Shown here one piece after another: positions 19,008 through 27,067 of a stretch of DNA of 64,000 bases. The notes under the pieces are model-generated. The model was given only the letters and a program-made list of their open reading frames with translations, did no database searches and had not been told where the DNA came from. A program made the translations under genes and the position numbers. Location: assembly GCF_008728855.1 (NCBI RefSeq), contig NZ_CP042906.1:2666001-2730000 (forward strand), in the 5' to 3' direction. Source of the DNA: Hypericibacter terrae (GTDB lineage Bacteria; Pseudomonadota; Alphaproteobacteria; Dongiales; Dongiaceae). Positions within the stretch are counted from its first letter, which is position 1. The number at the start of each line of letters is the position of its first letter.

Positions 19008-21146
19008 ATGACCCAGACCTCCGAAAAATCGGATCCGCAGCTCGCCAAGGCCATGACCCTGCACAAGGCCGGCCGGCCGGCCGAGGCCGAGCCGCTCTAT
19101 CGCAAGGCCGCCGCCGCCCATCCCAAGGACGGCCGCTACCTTTACCTGCTGGGGCTTTGCCTGCTCGATCAGGGAAAGCTCGCGGAGGGCCGCAAAGTGA
19201 TGGCGGATACCGTGGCCTTGGCACCGCTTCATGCCGGCGCCCATTACACCTTGGGACGCTTGCTGGCCCATGCCGGCGAGGACGCCGCCGCCAAGGCTCA
19301 TTTCTGCCAGGCGGTGACGCTGGGCCCGACGGTGGCCGAGCATCATCTGGAACTGGGCAATCTCGCCGCGAAGATGAACGAGTTCGGCGATGCGGTCGCG
19401 TCCTTCAAGGCCGGTTTGCGCATGGCGCCGCAACATGCGGGGCTCAAGGCCAATCTCGGGACGGCGCTCTATCTCCTCGGCGACCGCAGCGAAGCGATCA
19501 CGCTTTGGCGCGAAGCGCTGGCGCGCGCGCCGAAGCTTTCCGTCGCGCGCCTCGGGCTCGCCAACGATCTGCGCAACCGCGGCGATCTCGCCGGCGCCGA
19601 GCGCGAGCTGCGCCAGGCCGCCGCGGCAGATCCCAAGAATCCGCAGATCCGCTACAGCCTCGGCGTCACCTTGCGCCATCGCGGCGATCCCGCGGCCGCG
19701 ATCGTCGAGCTGGAACAAGCCAGGGCGCTCGATCCGTCCATGGTCGAATGCAAGGTGGAGTTGGCGCGCTGCTATCAGCAGATCTGCGCCTGGAACGAGC
19801 TGGAGCAGTTGAAGCCGGCCCTGAAGGCTGAGTTCGACAAGGCCATGGCCGGGAAACCCTCGGCCATTTCCGCCTTCTTCGCCTTGTCCCTGCCGGCCAC
19901 GCATGAGGAGCGGGCCGCCGTGGCCCGCGAGCATGTGGCCCGGGCCAAGACGCGGGCCGCGATCGAGGCGCGGGGCGCGGCGCCCTTCGCGTTCGACCGC
20001 ACGCCGCGCGAACGGCTGACCGTCGGCTATCTTTCGTCCGATCTGCGCGACCATCCCGGCGGCCATCTGATCGCAGGGTTGTTCAAGGCCCACGACCGCA
20101 GCCGCGTGATCGTCCACGCCTACTCGATCGGCCCCGACGATGGCAGCGGTTATCGCCGCCAGTTCGAGCAGGATGCCGACAAGTTCGTCGATCTGGGCCC
20201 GGTCGGCAATCTCGAGGCCGCGCGACGCATTCATCAGGATCGCGTCGATATCCTGGTCGATCACAACGGCTTGACGCGGCTCGCCCGCCCCGAGATCTCC
20301 GCCCTGCGCCCGGCGCCGATCCACGCCACCTGGTTGGGGTTCCCGGGAACGACCGGCGCGGATTTCTTCGATTACGCGATCGTCGATGCGATCGTGGCAC
20401 CGCCGGGCGTGGAACCGCTCTATAGCGAGCGGTTGTGTCGCCTGCCGCACAGCTACCAGGTCAACGATCATTGGCCGCCGACGATCGGGCCCGCGACCAG
20501 CCGCGAAGCCGAAGGTTTGCCGGCGACCGGCACCGTCTATTGCTGCTTCTGCGCGTCCTACAAGATCGAGCGCGCGATCTTCCTGCGCTGGATGGAGATC
20601 GTCCGCGCCGTTCCCGATGCGGTGCTATGGCTGCTGTCCGGGCCGCCAGCCATGCAGCACCGCCTGCAGGCGGCGGCGAAGGGAGCGGGCATCGACCCCG
20701 CGCGCGTGATCTTCGGCGCGCGCAAGCCCAAGCCCGATCATCTGGCGCGGCTGGCGCTGGCGGACCTGATGCTGGACACCGACACCTATGGCGGCCATAC
20801 CACGCTGAGCGACGCGCTCCTCGCGGGCGTTCCCGCCGTCACCAGACTGGGCGACGATTTTCCGAGCCGCGTCGGTGCGAGCCTGCTCACGACCGTCGGG
20901 CTGGACGACCTCATCCTGCCGGACTTCGACGGCTATCAGCGGCTGGCGATCGAGCTCGGCCGGAATCGCGACGCGCTCGCGGCGATCAAGGCCAGGCTTG
21001 CCGCTGCGCAGCCGACGACGCCGCTCTTCAGCCCCAAGCAGTTCGCGCACAGCCTCGAACGCGCCTATGCCGAGATGTGGCGCATCTACAGCAAAGGCGG
21101 AGCGCCCCGGACGATCGATCTCTCGCCCGACGACGTCGCGCGCTAG
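19008..21146 (+). CDS. TPR protein with O-GlcNAc transferase-like (SPINDLY/OGT) domain
   Basis: Predicted cytoplasmic GT41-family glycosyltransferase. Residues 1 to about 280 are tetratricopeptide repeats (for example YLLGLCLLDQGKLAEG, YTLGRLLAHAGED, LGTALYLLGDRSEAI). The catalytic half begins near 335 with VGYLSSDLRDHPGGHL. It continues with WLGFPGTTGA and YKIERAIFLRWMEI, and ends with DTYGGHTTLSDALLAGVP, the UDP-sugar binding signature. The typical family HPVSY/HPTSH segment reads HPGGH here. The start is 44 bp after comEC. Acceptor proteins are unknown. The stop TAG falls inside a repeat shared with the neighbouring IS remnant. Confidence 0.85.
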   Translation: MTQTSEKSDPQLAKAMTLHKAGRPAEAEPLYRKAAAAHPKDGRYLYLLGLCLLDQGKLAEGRKVMADTVALAPLHAGAHYTLGRLLAHAGEDAAAKAHFCQAVTLGPTVAEHHLELGNLAAKMNEFGDAVASFKAGLRMAPQHAGLKANLGTALYLLGDRSEAITLWREALARAPKLSVARLGLANDLRNRGDLAGAERELRQAAAADPKNPQIRYSLGVTLRHRGDPAAAIVELEQARALDPSMVECKVELARCYQQICAWNELEQLKPALKAEFDKAMAGKPSAISAFFALSLPATHEERAAVAREHVARAKTRAAIEARGAAPFAFDRTPRERLTVGYLSSDLRDHPGGHLIAGLFKAHDRSRVIVHAYSIGPDDGSGYRRQFEQDADKFVDLGPVGNLEAARRIHQDRVDILVDHNGLTRLARPEISALRPAPIHATWLGFPGTTGADFFDYAIVDAIVAPPGVEPLYSERLCRLPHSYQVNDHWPPTIGPATSREAEGLPATGTVYCCFCASYKIERAIFLRWMEIVRAVPDAVLWLLSGPPAMQHRLQAAAKGAGIDPARVIFGARKPKPDHLARLALADLMLDTDTYGGHTTLSDALLAGVPAVTRLGDDFPSRVGASLLTTVGLDDLILPDFDGYQRLAIELGRNRDALAAIKARLAAAQPTTPLFSPKQFAHSLERAYAEMWRIYSKGGAPRTIDLSPDDVAR

Positions 21147-21168
21147 TGGTCAGAATCACACGCTTGGT
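21141..21168 (+). repeat. 28-bp imperfect direct repeat, left copy
   Basis: Matches 21945-21972 in the same orientation at 23 of 28 positions. Both begin CGCTAG and end ACGCTTGGT. The left copy includes the stop codon of the glycosyltransferase gene. The two copies bracket the dihydrofolate-reductase-like gene. IS630 elements are known to target TA, preferring CTAG, so these may be old IS630 ends. Confidence 0.6.
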
Positions 21169-21236
21169 ACACAACAGCGATATGACGTGAATCGACCCCA
21201 AGCGGATCTGACGCATCGGCGCAGTCCGTCGCGCGA

Positions 21237-21767
21237 TCAAGCAGGAACATACGTCAACCTGATCACATCCTCGCCAATTAGATCGCTGGCCACAAGGCGG
21301 AGCGGTGGCCGGGGGCCGGCGAAGAATGGCTTGCCGCGACCGAGCGCGACGGGGTGAAGGTAGAGGCGATACTCATCAATAAGACCAAGGTCGGTTAGGC
21401 TTTGTGCCAAGTCTGGTCCGCCAACCTGAATCTCCCCAACGAGCTGAGCCTTGAGCCCGCTTATCGCTGCCTCGATGTCATTGTTGACAAGTGTGGCTTT
21501 GGGGCCGACTGACTTCAAAGAGCGTGACACGACCCACTTCGGTTGGCTCCGCCATGCAGCCGCGAAGTCGCGCCGTGCCGCGTCCCACTCGGGATGATCC
21601 TCGTCCCAATAACACATGACCTCGTATAAGCGGCGACCGTATATGCTACCCACCTGGTCGCGCGCCTGCTCGATGAAGTGACGGAAGAGCGTTGGACTGG
21701 GCGCAAACGCCATGTGGTCGACATAGCCGTCCAAGGACTGGTTCATTCCAAAGACGAGCTTCGCCAT
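21237..21767 (-). CDS. Dihydrofolate reductase / RibD C-terminal-domain family protein
   Basis: Member of the RibD_C family, which covers many uncharacterised NADPH reductases; true folate reduction is not shown. The 176-aa protein starts MAKLVFGMNQSLDGYVD. It continues with YGRRLYEVM and WVVSRSL, and ends with IQVGGPDLAQSLTDLGLIDEYRLYLHPVALG, the family NADPH-binding signature. The start has AGAGGA 9 nt upstream. Base composition is visibly less G+C-rich than its neighbours. It is flanked by the 28-bp direct repeats and an IS630 remnant, suggesting horizontal arrival. Confidence 0.85.
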   Translation of the reverse strand: MAKLVFGMNQSLDGYVDHMAFAPSPTLFRHFIEQARDQVGSIYGRRLYEVMCYWDEDHPEWDAARRDFAAAWRSQPKWVVSRSLKSVGPKATLVNNDIEAAISGLKAQLVGEIQVGGPDLAQSLTDLGLIDEYRLYLHPVALGRGKPFFAGPRPPLRLVASDLIGEDVIRLTYVPA

Positions 21768-21944
21768 GATGCAAATCCTCTGCCCTCGCTCTTTTAGAAT
21801 AGCTTGAACCGACGGTGCGTAGAACCGTGGTTGGAGCAATCTGCGTGCCGCTTTGTCGGTGTGGCCAACGACCAGAGATCCGCTTTCTACCGGTCCTCTG
21901 TCAGTCCTAATCGTCCGTGCGCATACCAAGCGCATGATTTTTAT

Positions 21945-21972
21945 CGCTAGTTGACAGATTCCAACGCTTGGT
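21945..21972 (+). repeat. 28-bp imperfect direct repeat, right copy
   Basis: Second copy of the repeat at 21141-21168 (CGCTAG followed by TTGACAGATT and ending ACGCTTGGT). It lies directly beside the 3' side of the IS630 transposase remnant and so may be that element's end. Confidence 0.6.
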
Positions 21973-22009
21973 GCCCAGGTTTGACGGCGGTGATAATTTT
22001 GTCGGGTCG

Positions 22010-22240
22010 GCGGTTCAGTGCGTCGTCTTGCCGGGCGGGTCCGAGAGTGTCAGCGCGACCACCCACCCGGCGACTTCGGGTCCGAGCGGCACAATGCGCG
22101 GGGCCGCGTCTTGTCGCGCAGCAACCCCTCGAAGGCCTCCGCGGCGAAGCGCTCTTGTCAGCGCCACACACAGGTCTTGGACTTGCCGGTCCGCGGCATG
22201 ATCTCGACAGTGCCAACGCCGTCAGCTACTGGCGATCGCC
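22010..22240 (-). pseudogene. IS630-family transposase remnant
   Basis: On the minus strand a decayed helix-turn-helix part of an IS630 transposase can be read. It runs ADGVGTVEIM, then TGKSKTCVWR, a stop (TGA at 22158-22160 where the family has TGG, Trp), then QERFAAEAFEGLLRDKTRP. After a frameshift it continues RIVPLGPEVAGWVVALTLS and DPPGKTTH, with a second TGA in place of the Trp of the family THW-T motif. The DDE catalytic domain is gone. The remnant is non-functional and marks the right side of a small accessory island. Confidence 0.85.
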
Positions 22241-22339
22241 AGGCGAAACCGCAAAAGCGATTCCTCTCGCATGCGCCTGACTCGCACGCGCACTCGCCAA
22301 AGGGAATCCCATGCGGACTCTTATGTTAGACGGGATCCA

Positions 22340-23140
22340 CTAGCTCTCGGTCAATTCGGGGGATCGGGTGCCGCTGACAGGACGGTGGCGCGCGCGGCTG
22401 CCGCGGAACCGCATCTGCTCGAGCTCGGCGGCGATGGCGTCGGCCTCGATCGTCGGCATGATGAGGGGCGAGGGGGGCTGCAGGGACTGGACCGGCCCGC
22501 CCATCACGATGACATTGCGCACGATCCGACCCGGCAGGTCGAGCAGCCGCACCGGAAATCCGGCCTCGGCCATGCGGCCGGCGATCCGGTCGGCATCGGC
22601 GTCGAGATCGTGGGCCACGAAGATATTGAGGAAGAGGCTGCCCGAAGCGGTGAGACGGCTTCGTGCCAGCTTGAAGAAGGCCGCCGAACAGAGATTGGCC
22701 GGAATCTTGTCGCCGGAGAAGGCGTCGACGACGATCGCGTCGTAGAGCTTCGGATTGTCTTCAAGGAAGCACTGGCCGTCGTCGACATGACAATCGATCT
22801 GCGGCGGAAGCCCGAAATATTCCTGGGCGAGGGCGATCGATTCCGGATTGATGTCGACGATCGTGACCCGCTGCCCGGTGGTGGTCAGCATCGTGCCCAG
22901 GGTGCCGCCGCCGCAGCCGATCATCAGCACGTCTTGCGCGCTTGTCTGGGCCACCAGCGCATGGAGCGCATGGATGTAGCCCGCCAGACTGATCCCGTTG
23001 GGATCCGCCTCGCTCTGATAGTGGTCGCCATGGCAATAGGCCACCGCGCCCGTGGCGCGGCTCCGCAGGATGGTGATTTCGCCGAACTCGGTGTTCTTCC
23101 TGGCAAGCGTGATCATGGGGTGGCCATTAATCCGGTTCAT
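22340..23140 (-). CDS. Spermidine synthase-like (SpeE-fold) methyltransferase-superfamily protein
   Basis: The 266-aa protein has the Rossmann-like aminopropyltransferase fold: VLMIGCGGGTLGTML (nucleotide-type binding loop), VTIVDINPESIALAQEYFG, DDGQCFL and YDAIVVDAFSGDKIP. True spermidine synthases carry DSSD or DSTD at the last motif; here it is DAFS, so the diamine-binding second Asp is missing. Polyamine synthesis is therefore doubtful and the substrate is unknown. An in-frame ATG 24 bp downstream is an alternative start. The TAG stop lies in a CTAG at the edge of the IS630 remnant region. It is divergent from the hyf-like operon. Confidence 0.7.
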   Translation of the reverse strand: MNRINGHPMITLARKNTEFGEITILRSRATGAVAYCHGDHYQSEADPNGISLAGYIHALHALVAQTSAQDVLMIGCGGGTLGTMLTTTGQRVTIVDINPESIALAQEYFGLPPQIDCHVDDGQCFLEDNPKLYDAIVVDAFSGDKIPANLCSAAFFKLARSRLTASGSLFLNIFVAHDLDADADRIAGRMAEAGFPVRLLDLPGRIVRNVIVMGGPVQSLQPPSPLIMPTIEADAIAAELEQMRFRGSRARHRPVSGTRSPELTES

Positions 23141-23453
23141 CCTTGATCCATATCATCCGCCAATTACGCCTTTGTTGGGATGCTGGCGGTCACAGGTACC
23201 TTGGGTGCTATCGTCGGGAGGGAATGAGTCATTCGTCGCCGATCGCCTGCCAATTGCTGGGCGCAACGCTGCCATCGCCGATCGTGACATCTCGGCCGCC
23301 CCTGTCTCCTGGACAGGAAACAACATATCATATATGTGAAATGCCACAGCCGATGCGTGGATTGACTGACGCGACCCAGTAGCAGGGGCCACCCCCTGAG
23401 CCGCCAAGACGCCCGCAAGTGACGAAGGCTCGGACAGAGTAATGGGAGTTGCG
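23141..23453. other. Intergenic region upstream of the hyf-like operon
   Basis: 313 bases between the divergent spermidine-synthase-like gene and hyfB without a convincing gene. It must hold both promoters. Two dyads are seen: CCTGTC-N5-GACAGG at 23301-23317 and ACATAT-N3-ATATGT at 23323-23337. No clear -24/-12 (sigma-54) promoter was recognised. Confidence 0.6.
23323..23337. promoter_or_regulatory. AT-rich dyad ACATAT-N3-ATATGT, possible operator
   Basis: Perfect 6-bp inverted arms about 117 bp upstream of the hyfB start in otherwise G+C-rich DNA. The size and symmetry suit a dimeric regulator site, but no regulator gene sits beside it. This is inference only. Confidence 0.3.
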
Positions 23454-25457
23454 ATGCCGCCCGTCATGGGGCTGGGCTGTGTGGCTGTCCTGATGGGCGT
23501 CGCCGTTCTGGCCGTCATTCTCGGCCGCTCGAAAGCGGCCACGCCGCTCGTCTATGGCGCGTGCCTGGTCGCCTCGGGCCTTGCCTGCGCCGCTGCTCTG
23601 TTCCAGATCGCCGTGGAACCCTGGGCGACGGTGCTGCCGCTGGGGCTCCCCTGGGTCGGTGCGCATTTCCGCATCGACGCGCTCGCCGCTTTCTTCCTGA
23701 TCGTCGTCAATCTCGGGGGCGCCGCCGCCAGTCTCTATTCGATCGGCTATGGGCGCCACGAGTTGGTACCCCTGCGGGTCCTCCCTTTCTTCCCGGCCTT
23801 TCTGGCCGGCATGAACCTTGTGGTGATGGCCGATGACGCCTTCACCTTCCTCCTTGCCTGGGAGTTCATGTCATTGACCTCCTGGGCCCTGGTCATGGCC
23901 CATCATCACGACCCGGAGAACCGGCGCGCCGGCGTCATCTATCTGGTGATGGCCAGCTTCGGCACGCTGCTTCTGCTGCTGGCCTTCGGTTTGCTGGCGG
24001 GGCCGGACGGCCACTACGCCTTCGCGTCGATCCGGGAGGGCCTGCGGTCGCCGCTGATCGCCGCGCTCGTCCTGATTCTCGCGCTCGTCGGCACCGGCTC
24101 GAAGGCCGGGCTCGTTCCGCTTCATGTCTGGCTGCCGCTGGCCCATCCGGCGGCGCCCACGCCGGTCTCCGCGCTGATGAGCGGCGTCATGACCAAGGTC
24201 GCGATCTATGGCTTCCTGCGCATCGCGCTCGACCTCCTCGGACCTCCGGCATGGTGGTGGAGCCTGCCGGTCATCGCGCTGGGCGGCGTGAGCGCGGCCA
24301 TGGGCGTGCTCTATGCGCTGATGCAGCAGGATCTGAAGCGCCTGCTGGCCTACAGCACGGTCGAGAACATCGGGATCATCTTCATCGGCGTCGGGCTCGC
24401 GATCGCCTTCCGCGCCAACAACATGGGCTGGGCGGCCGCGCTGGCCCTGACCGCAGCGCTGCTCCACGTCCTCAACCACATGCTCTTCAAGAGCCTGCTC
24501 TTCTTCGGCGCCGGCGCGGTCCTGTCGGCAACCGGCCTGCGCGATATCGAACAGCTCGGCGGCCTGATCCGGCGAATGCCCGCGACCAGTTTCACCTTCC
24601 TGGTGGGAGCGGCCGCGATCGCGGCATTGCCGCCGCTCAACGGCTTCGTCTCCGAGTGGCTGACCTTCCAGGCCATTCTCTTGAGTCCCCAGATTCCGCA
24701 ATGGGGCCTCAAGCTCATCGTTCCCGCCGTCGGCGCCCTCTTGGCATTGTCGGCGACACTGGCAGGCGCCTGTTTCGTCCGCGCCTTCGGCATCGTCTTT
24801 CTCGGCCGCCCGCGTTCGCCGGCGGCCGAAGCCGCCACCGAGGTCGATCGTTTCTCGCTCGTCGCCATGGCAACGCTGGCGGGGCTCTGTCTCCTGACGG
24901 GCGTGCTGCCGGGGCTGGTGATCGACGGTATTGCTCCCGCCGTCAAACTGCTCGTGGGCGAGGTCATGCCGCGGCAGCTCGGGGTGGCCTGGCTCTCGAT
25001 CGTGCCGATCGCCGAGAGCCGGAGCTCCTATAACGGCCTGCTGGTGTTCCTGTTCGTCGCCCTATCGACCGGGATCGCGGTCCTGGGAATCCACCGGCTG
25101 GCGTCGCGCGCGGTCCGGCGTTCCGCGATCTGGGATTGCGGCTTCCCGATCACGAGCGCCAACACCCAATACAGCGCCAGCAGCTTCGCGCAGCCCATTC
25201 GCCGGGTCTTCGGTTCGATCGTCTTCCAGGCCCGCGAGCGGATCGACATGCCGCCGCCCGGCGACGCGCGCCCGGCGCGGTTTCAGGTGGAGATCAAGGA
25301 TCTCATCTGGCAGTTCCTCTACGCGCCTGTCGGCGACGCCGTCTGGGAAGCTGCAAACCGGCTCAATCGCCTGCAGTTTCTGACGATCCGCCGCTATCTC
25401 AGCCTGGTCTTCCTGGCGCTCATCGTCCTGTTGCTGGTGGTCGCGATATGGACGTGA
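23454..25457 (+). CDS. hyfB: Hydrogenase-4 component B-like (NuoL/M-type antiporter subunit)
   Basis: Large membrane subunit homologous to HyfB/HycC and to the complex I proton-pumping subunits. It is 667 aa from ATG 23454, chosen because GGGAG lies 5 nt upstream; ATG 23442 is an alternative. Antiporter hallmarks are the Glu in LLAWEFMSLTSW, the Lys in GTGSKAGLVPLHVWLP and the block HPAAPTPVSALMSGVMTKV. A C-terminal extension (SFAQPIRRVFG and a final membrane helix) is typical of HyfB rather than NuoM. It overlaps hyfC by 10 bp. Confidence 0.9.
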   Translation: MPPVMGLGCVAVLMGVAVLAVILGRSKAATPLVYGACLVASGLACAAALFQIAVEPWATVLPLGLPWVGAHFRIDALAAFFLIVVNLGGAAASLYSIGYGRHELVPLRVLPFFPAFLAGMNLVVMADDAFTFLLAWEFMSLTSWALVMAHHHDPENRRAGVIYLVMASFGTLLLLLAFGLLAGPDGHYAFASIREGLRSPLIAALVLILALVGTGSKAGLVPLHVWLPLAHPAAPTPVSALMSGVMTKVAIYGFLRIALDLLGPPAWWWSLPVIALGGVSAAMGVLYALMQQDLKRLLAYSTVENIGIIFIGVGLAIAFRANNMGWAAALALTAALLHVLNHMLFKSLLFFGAGAVLSATGLRDIEQLGGLIRRMPATSFTFLVGAAAIAALPPLNGFVSEWLTFQAILLSPQIPQWGLKLIVPAVGALLALSATLAGACFVRAFGIVFLGRPRSPAAEAATEVDRFSLVAMATLAGLCLLTGVLPGLVIDGIAPAVKLLVGEVMPRQLGVAWLSIVPIAESRSSYNGLLVFLFVALSTGIAVLGIHRLASRAVRRSAIWDCGFPITSANTQYSASSFAQPIRRVFGSIVFQARERIDMPPPGDARPARFQVEIKDLIWQFLYAPVGDAVWEAANRLNRLQFLTIRRYLSLVFLALIVLLLVVAIWT

Positions 25458-26404
25458 TCGCCGACCTCACCGTGCAGGGCGTGCAGATGGCGCTGGTCCT
25501 GCTGCTGGCGCCGCTGCTCACGGGTTTCGTGCGGAAGCTGAAGGCGCATCTGGTTCGCCGCCAGGGTCCCTCGGTCTTCCAGCCCTACCGCGATCTGTTG
25601 CGCCTCCTGCGCAAGGAGGTGGTGCTGGCCGAGAATGCGTCATGGCTGTTCCGCGTGGCGCCTTACCTGATTTTCGCCGCCACCTGGGTCGCCGCTGCCC
25701 TGGTGCCGACCTTCGCCACCGGCCTCGTCTTCAGCTGGTCGGCCGATCTAATCGCGATCATCGCGCTCCTCGGCAGCGCCCGTTTCTTCCTGGCGCTCGC
25801 GGGTCTCGATGTCGGCACCAGCTTCGGCGGGATCGGCTCGAGCCGCGAGATGCTGATCGGCACGCTCGCCGAGCCGGCGATGATCATGATCGTCTTTACG
25901 CTCGCCCTCATCGCCGGCTCGACCCAGCTGGCGACGATGGCCGACTACATGCTGTCGCCCGCGGTGGGCCTTCGCGTCTCGCTCGGACTGTCGTTGATCG
26001 CGCTCATCATGGTCGCGATCGCCGAGAACGCCCGCATCCCGGTCGACAATCCGGCCACCCATCTCGAGCTCACCATGGTTCACGAGGCGATGGTGCTGGA
26101 ATATTCCGGCCGGCATCTGGCCATGATCGAGCTCGCGGCGGCCTTGAAGCTTCAGCTCTACATCTCGCTCATCGCCTGCCTGTTCGCACCCTGGGGGCTG
26201 GCGCGGGACGGAGGAGGGATTGCGGCCTACGCGGTCGGCATCGCCTTTTTCATCGTGAAGCTCGCCGTCGGCGGCCTGCTCCTGGCCCTGTTCGAGACGG
26301 CCATCGCCAAGATGCGGGTGTTCCGCGTTCCGGAGTTCCTCGGCGCTGCCCTCATGCTGGGTCTTCTCGGCACGCTGCTGCTGTTCGTTTCGAAAGGCCT
26401 CTAG
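25448..26404 (+). CDS. hyfC: Hydrogenase-4 component C-like (NuoH-type membrane anchor)
   Basis: 318-aa NuoH/HycD homologue that links the membrane arm to the peripheral redox subunits. Hallmarks are GPSVFQPYRDLLRLLRKE near the N terminus, SFGGIGSSREM, and ENARIPVDNPATHLELTMVHEAM, which holds the acidic residues of the quinone/proton-channel region. Eight or so membrane segments are seen. Its start overlaps the hyfB stop, and its stop TAG is immediately followed by the hyfE ATG with no gap. Confidence 0.92.
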   Translation: MDVIADLTVQGVQMALVLLLAPLLTGFVRKLKAHLVRRQGPSVFQPYRDLLRLLRKEVVLAENASWLFRVAPYLIFAATWVAAALVPTFATGLVFSWSADLIAIIALLGSARFFLALAGLDVGTSFGGIGSSREMLIGTLAEPAMIMIVFTLALIAGSTQLATMADYMLSPAVGLRVSLGLSLIALIMVAIAENARIPVDNPATHLELTMVHEAMVLEYSGRHLAMIELAAALKLQLYISLIACLFAPWGLARDGGGIAAYAVGIAFFIVKLAVGGLLLALFETAIAKMRVFRVPEFLGAALMLGLLGTLLLFVSKGL

Positions 26405-27067
26405 ATGGGCACCTTATCCTTCGACGTCGCTCATCTGCTGGCCGGTGGCCTGGTTCTGGTGAGCTTCATGATGCTCTACCAGGACCGTCTTTACGCGCTG
26501 CTGAATGTCTTCGCACTGCACGCCGTCGTGCTCGCCCTTTCGGTGGCCTGGCAGGCCTATGTCCAGCATGCGCCGCATCTCTATGTGACGGCCGCGATCG
26601 CGCTGCTGTTCAAGGGAATGGTCATCCCTTTCGCCCTGCATCGCATGGTGATACGCCTCGGCATCCATCGCGAGATCGAGACCGTGGTCGGCGTCGGCAT
26701 GACCATGCTCGCCGGGATGGGGCTGGTGGCGCTGTCGATGGTGGTCATGCTGCGGGTGACGCCCACCGCCGACCCGCTCGCGCGCGAGGATCTGGCCTTT
26801 GCGCTCTCCGTGCTGCTGCTGGGCCTTCTCATCATGGTGACCCGGCGCAACGCGGTCAGCCAGGTCGTGGGGTTCATGTCGCTCGAGAACGGGCTCGTTC
26901 TGGCGGCGACCGGCGCCAAGGGCATGCCGCTCGTGGTCGAGATCAGCGTCGCATTCTCGATCCTGATCGCCTTCATCGTCATCGGTATCTTCCTGTTCCG
27001 CATCCGCGAGCGGTTCGACACCGTGGACATCGGCGCACTCGACGATTTCCGAGGCGAGCGCCGATGA
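26405..27067 (+). CDS. hyfE: Hydrogenase-4 component E-like (NuoK-type) membrane subunit
   Basis: Small membrane protein of 220 aa with about seven hydrophobic segments and the NuoK-like GFMSLENGLVLAATG motif. The conserved membrane Glu (SLENG) lies in that motif. The C terminus is charged (RIRERFDTVDIGALDD), as in HyfE. It starts directly after hyfC and ends in an ATGA overlap with hyfF. HyfE homologues are specific to Hyf-type rather than Hyc-type complexes. Confidence 0.88.
   Translation: MGTLSFDVAHLLAGGLVLVSFMMLYQDRLYALLNVFALHAVVLALSVAWQAYVQHAPHLYVTAAIALLFKGMVIPFALHRMVIRLGIHREIETVVGVGMTMLAGMGLVALSMVVMLRVTPTADPLAREDLAFALSVLLLGLLIMVTRRNAVSQVVGFMSLENGLVLAATGAKGMPLVVEISVAFSILIAFIVIGIFLFRIRERFDTVDIGALDDFRGERR

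Noticed and set aside
16771-19224. Open frame of about 800 codons antisense to comEC
   Set aside because: Composition is that of a shadow frame, with no recognisable motif; comEC on the other strand has strong family signatures.
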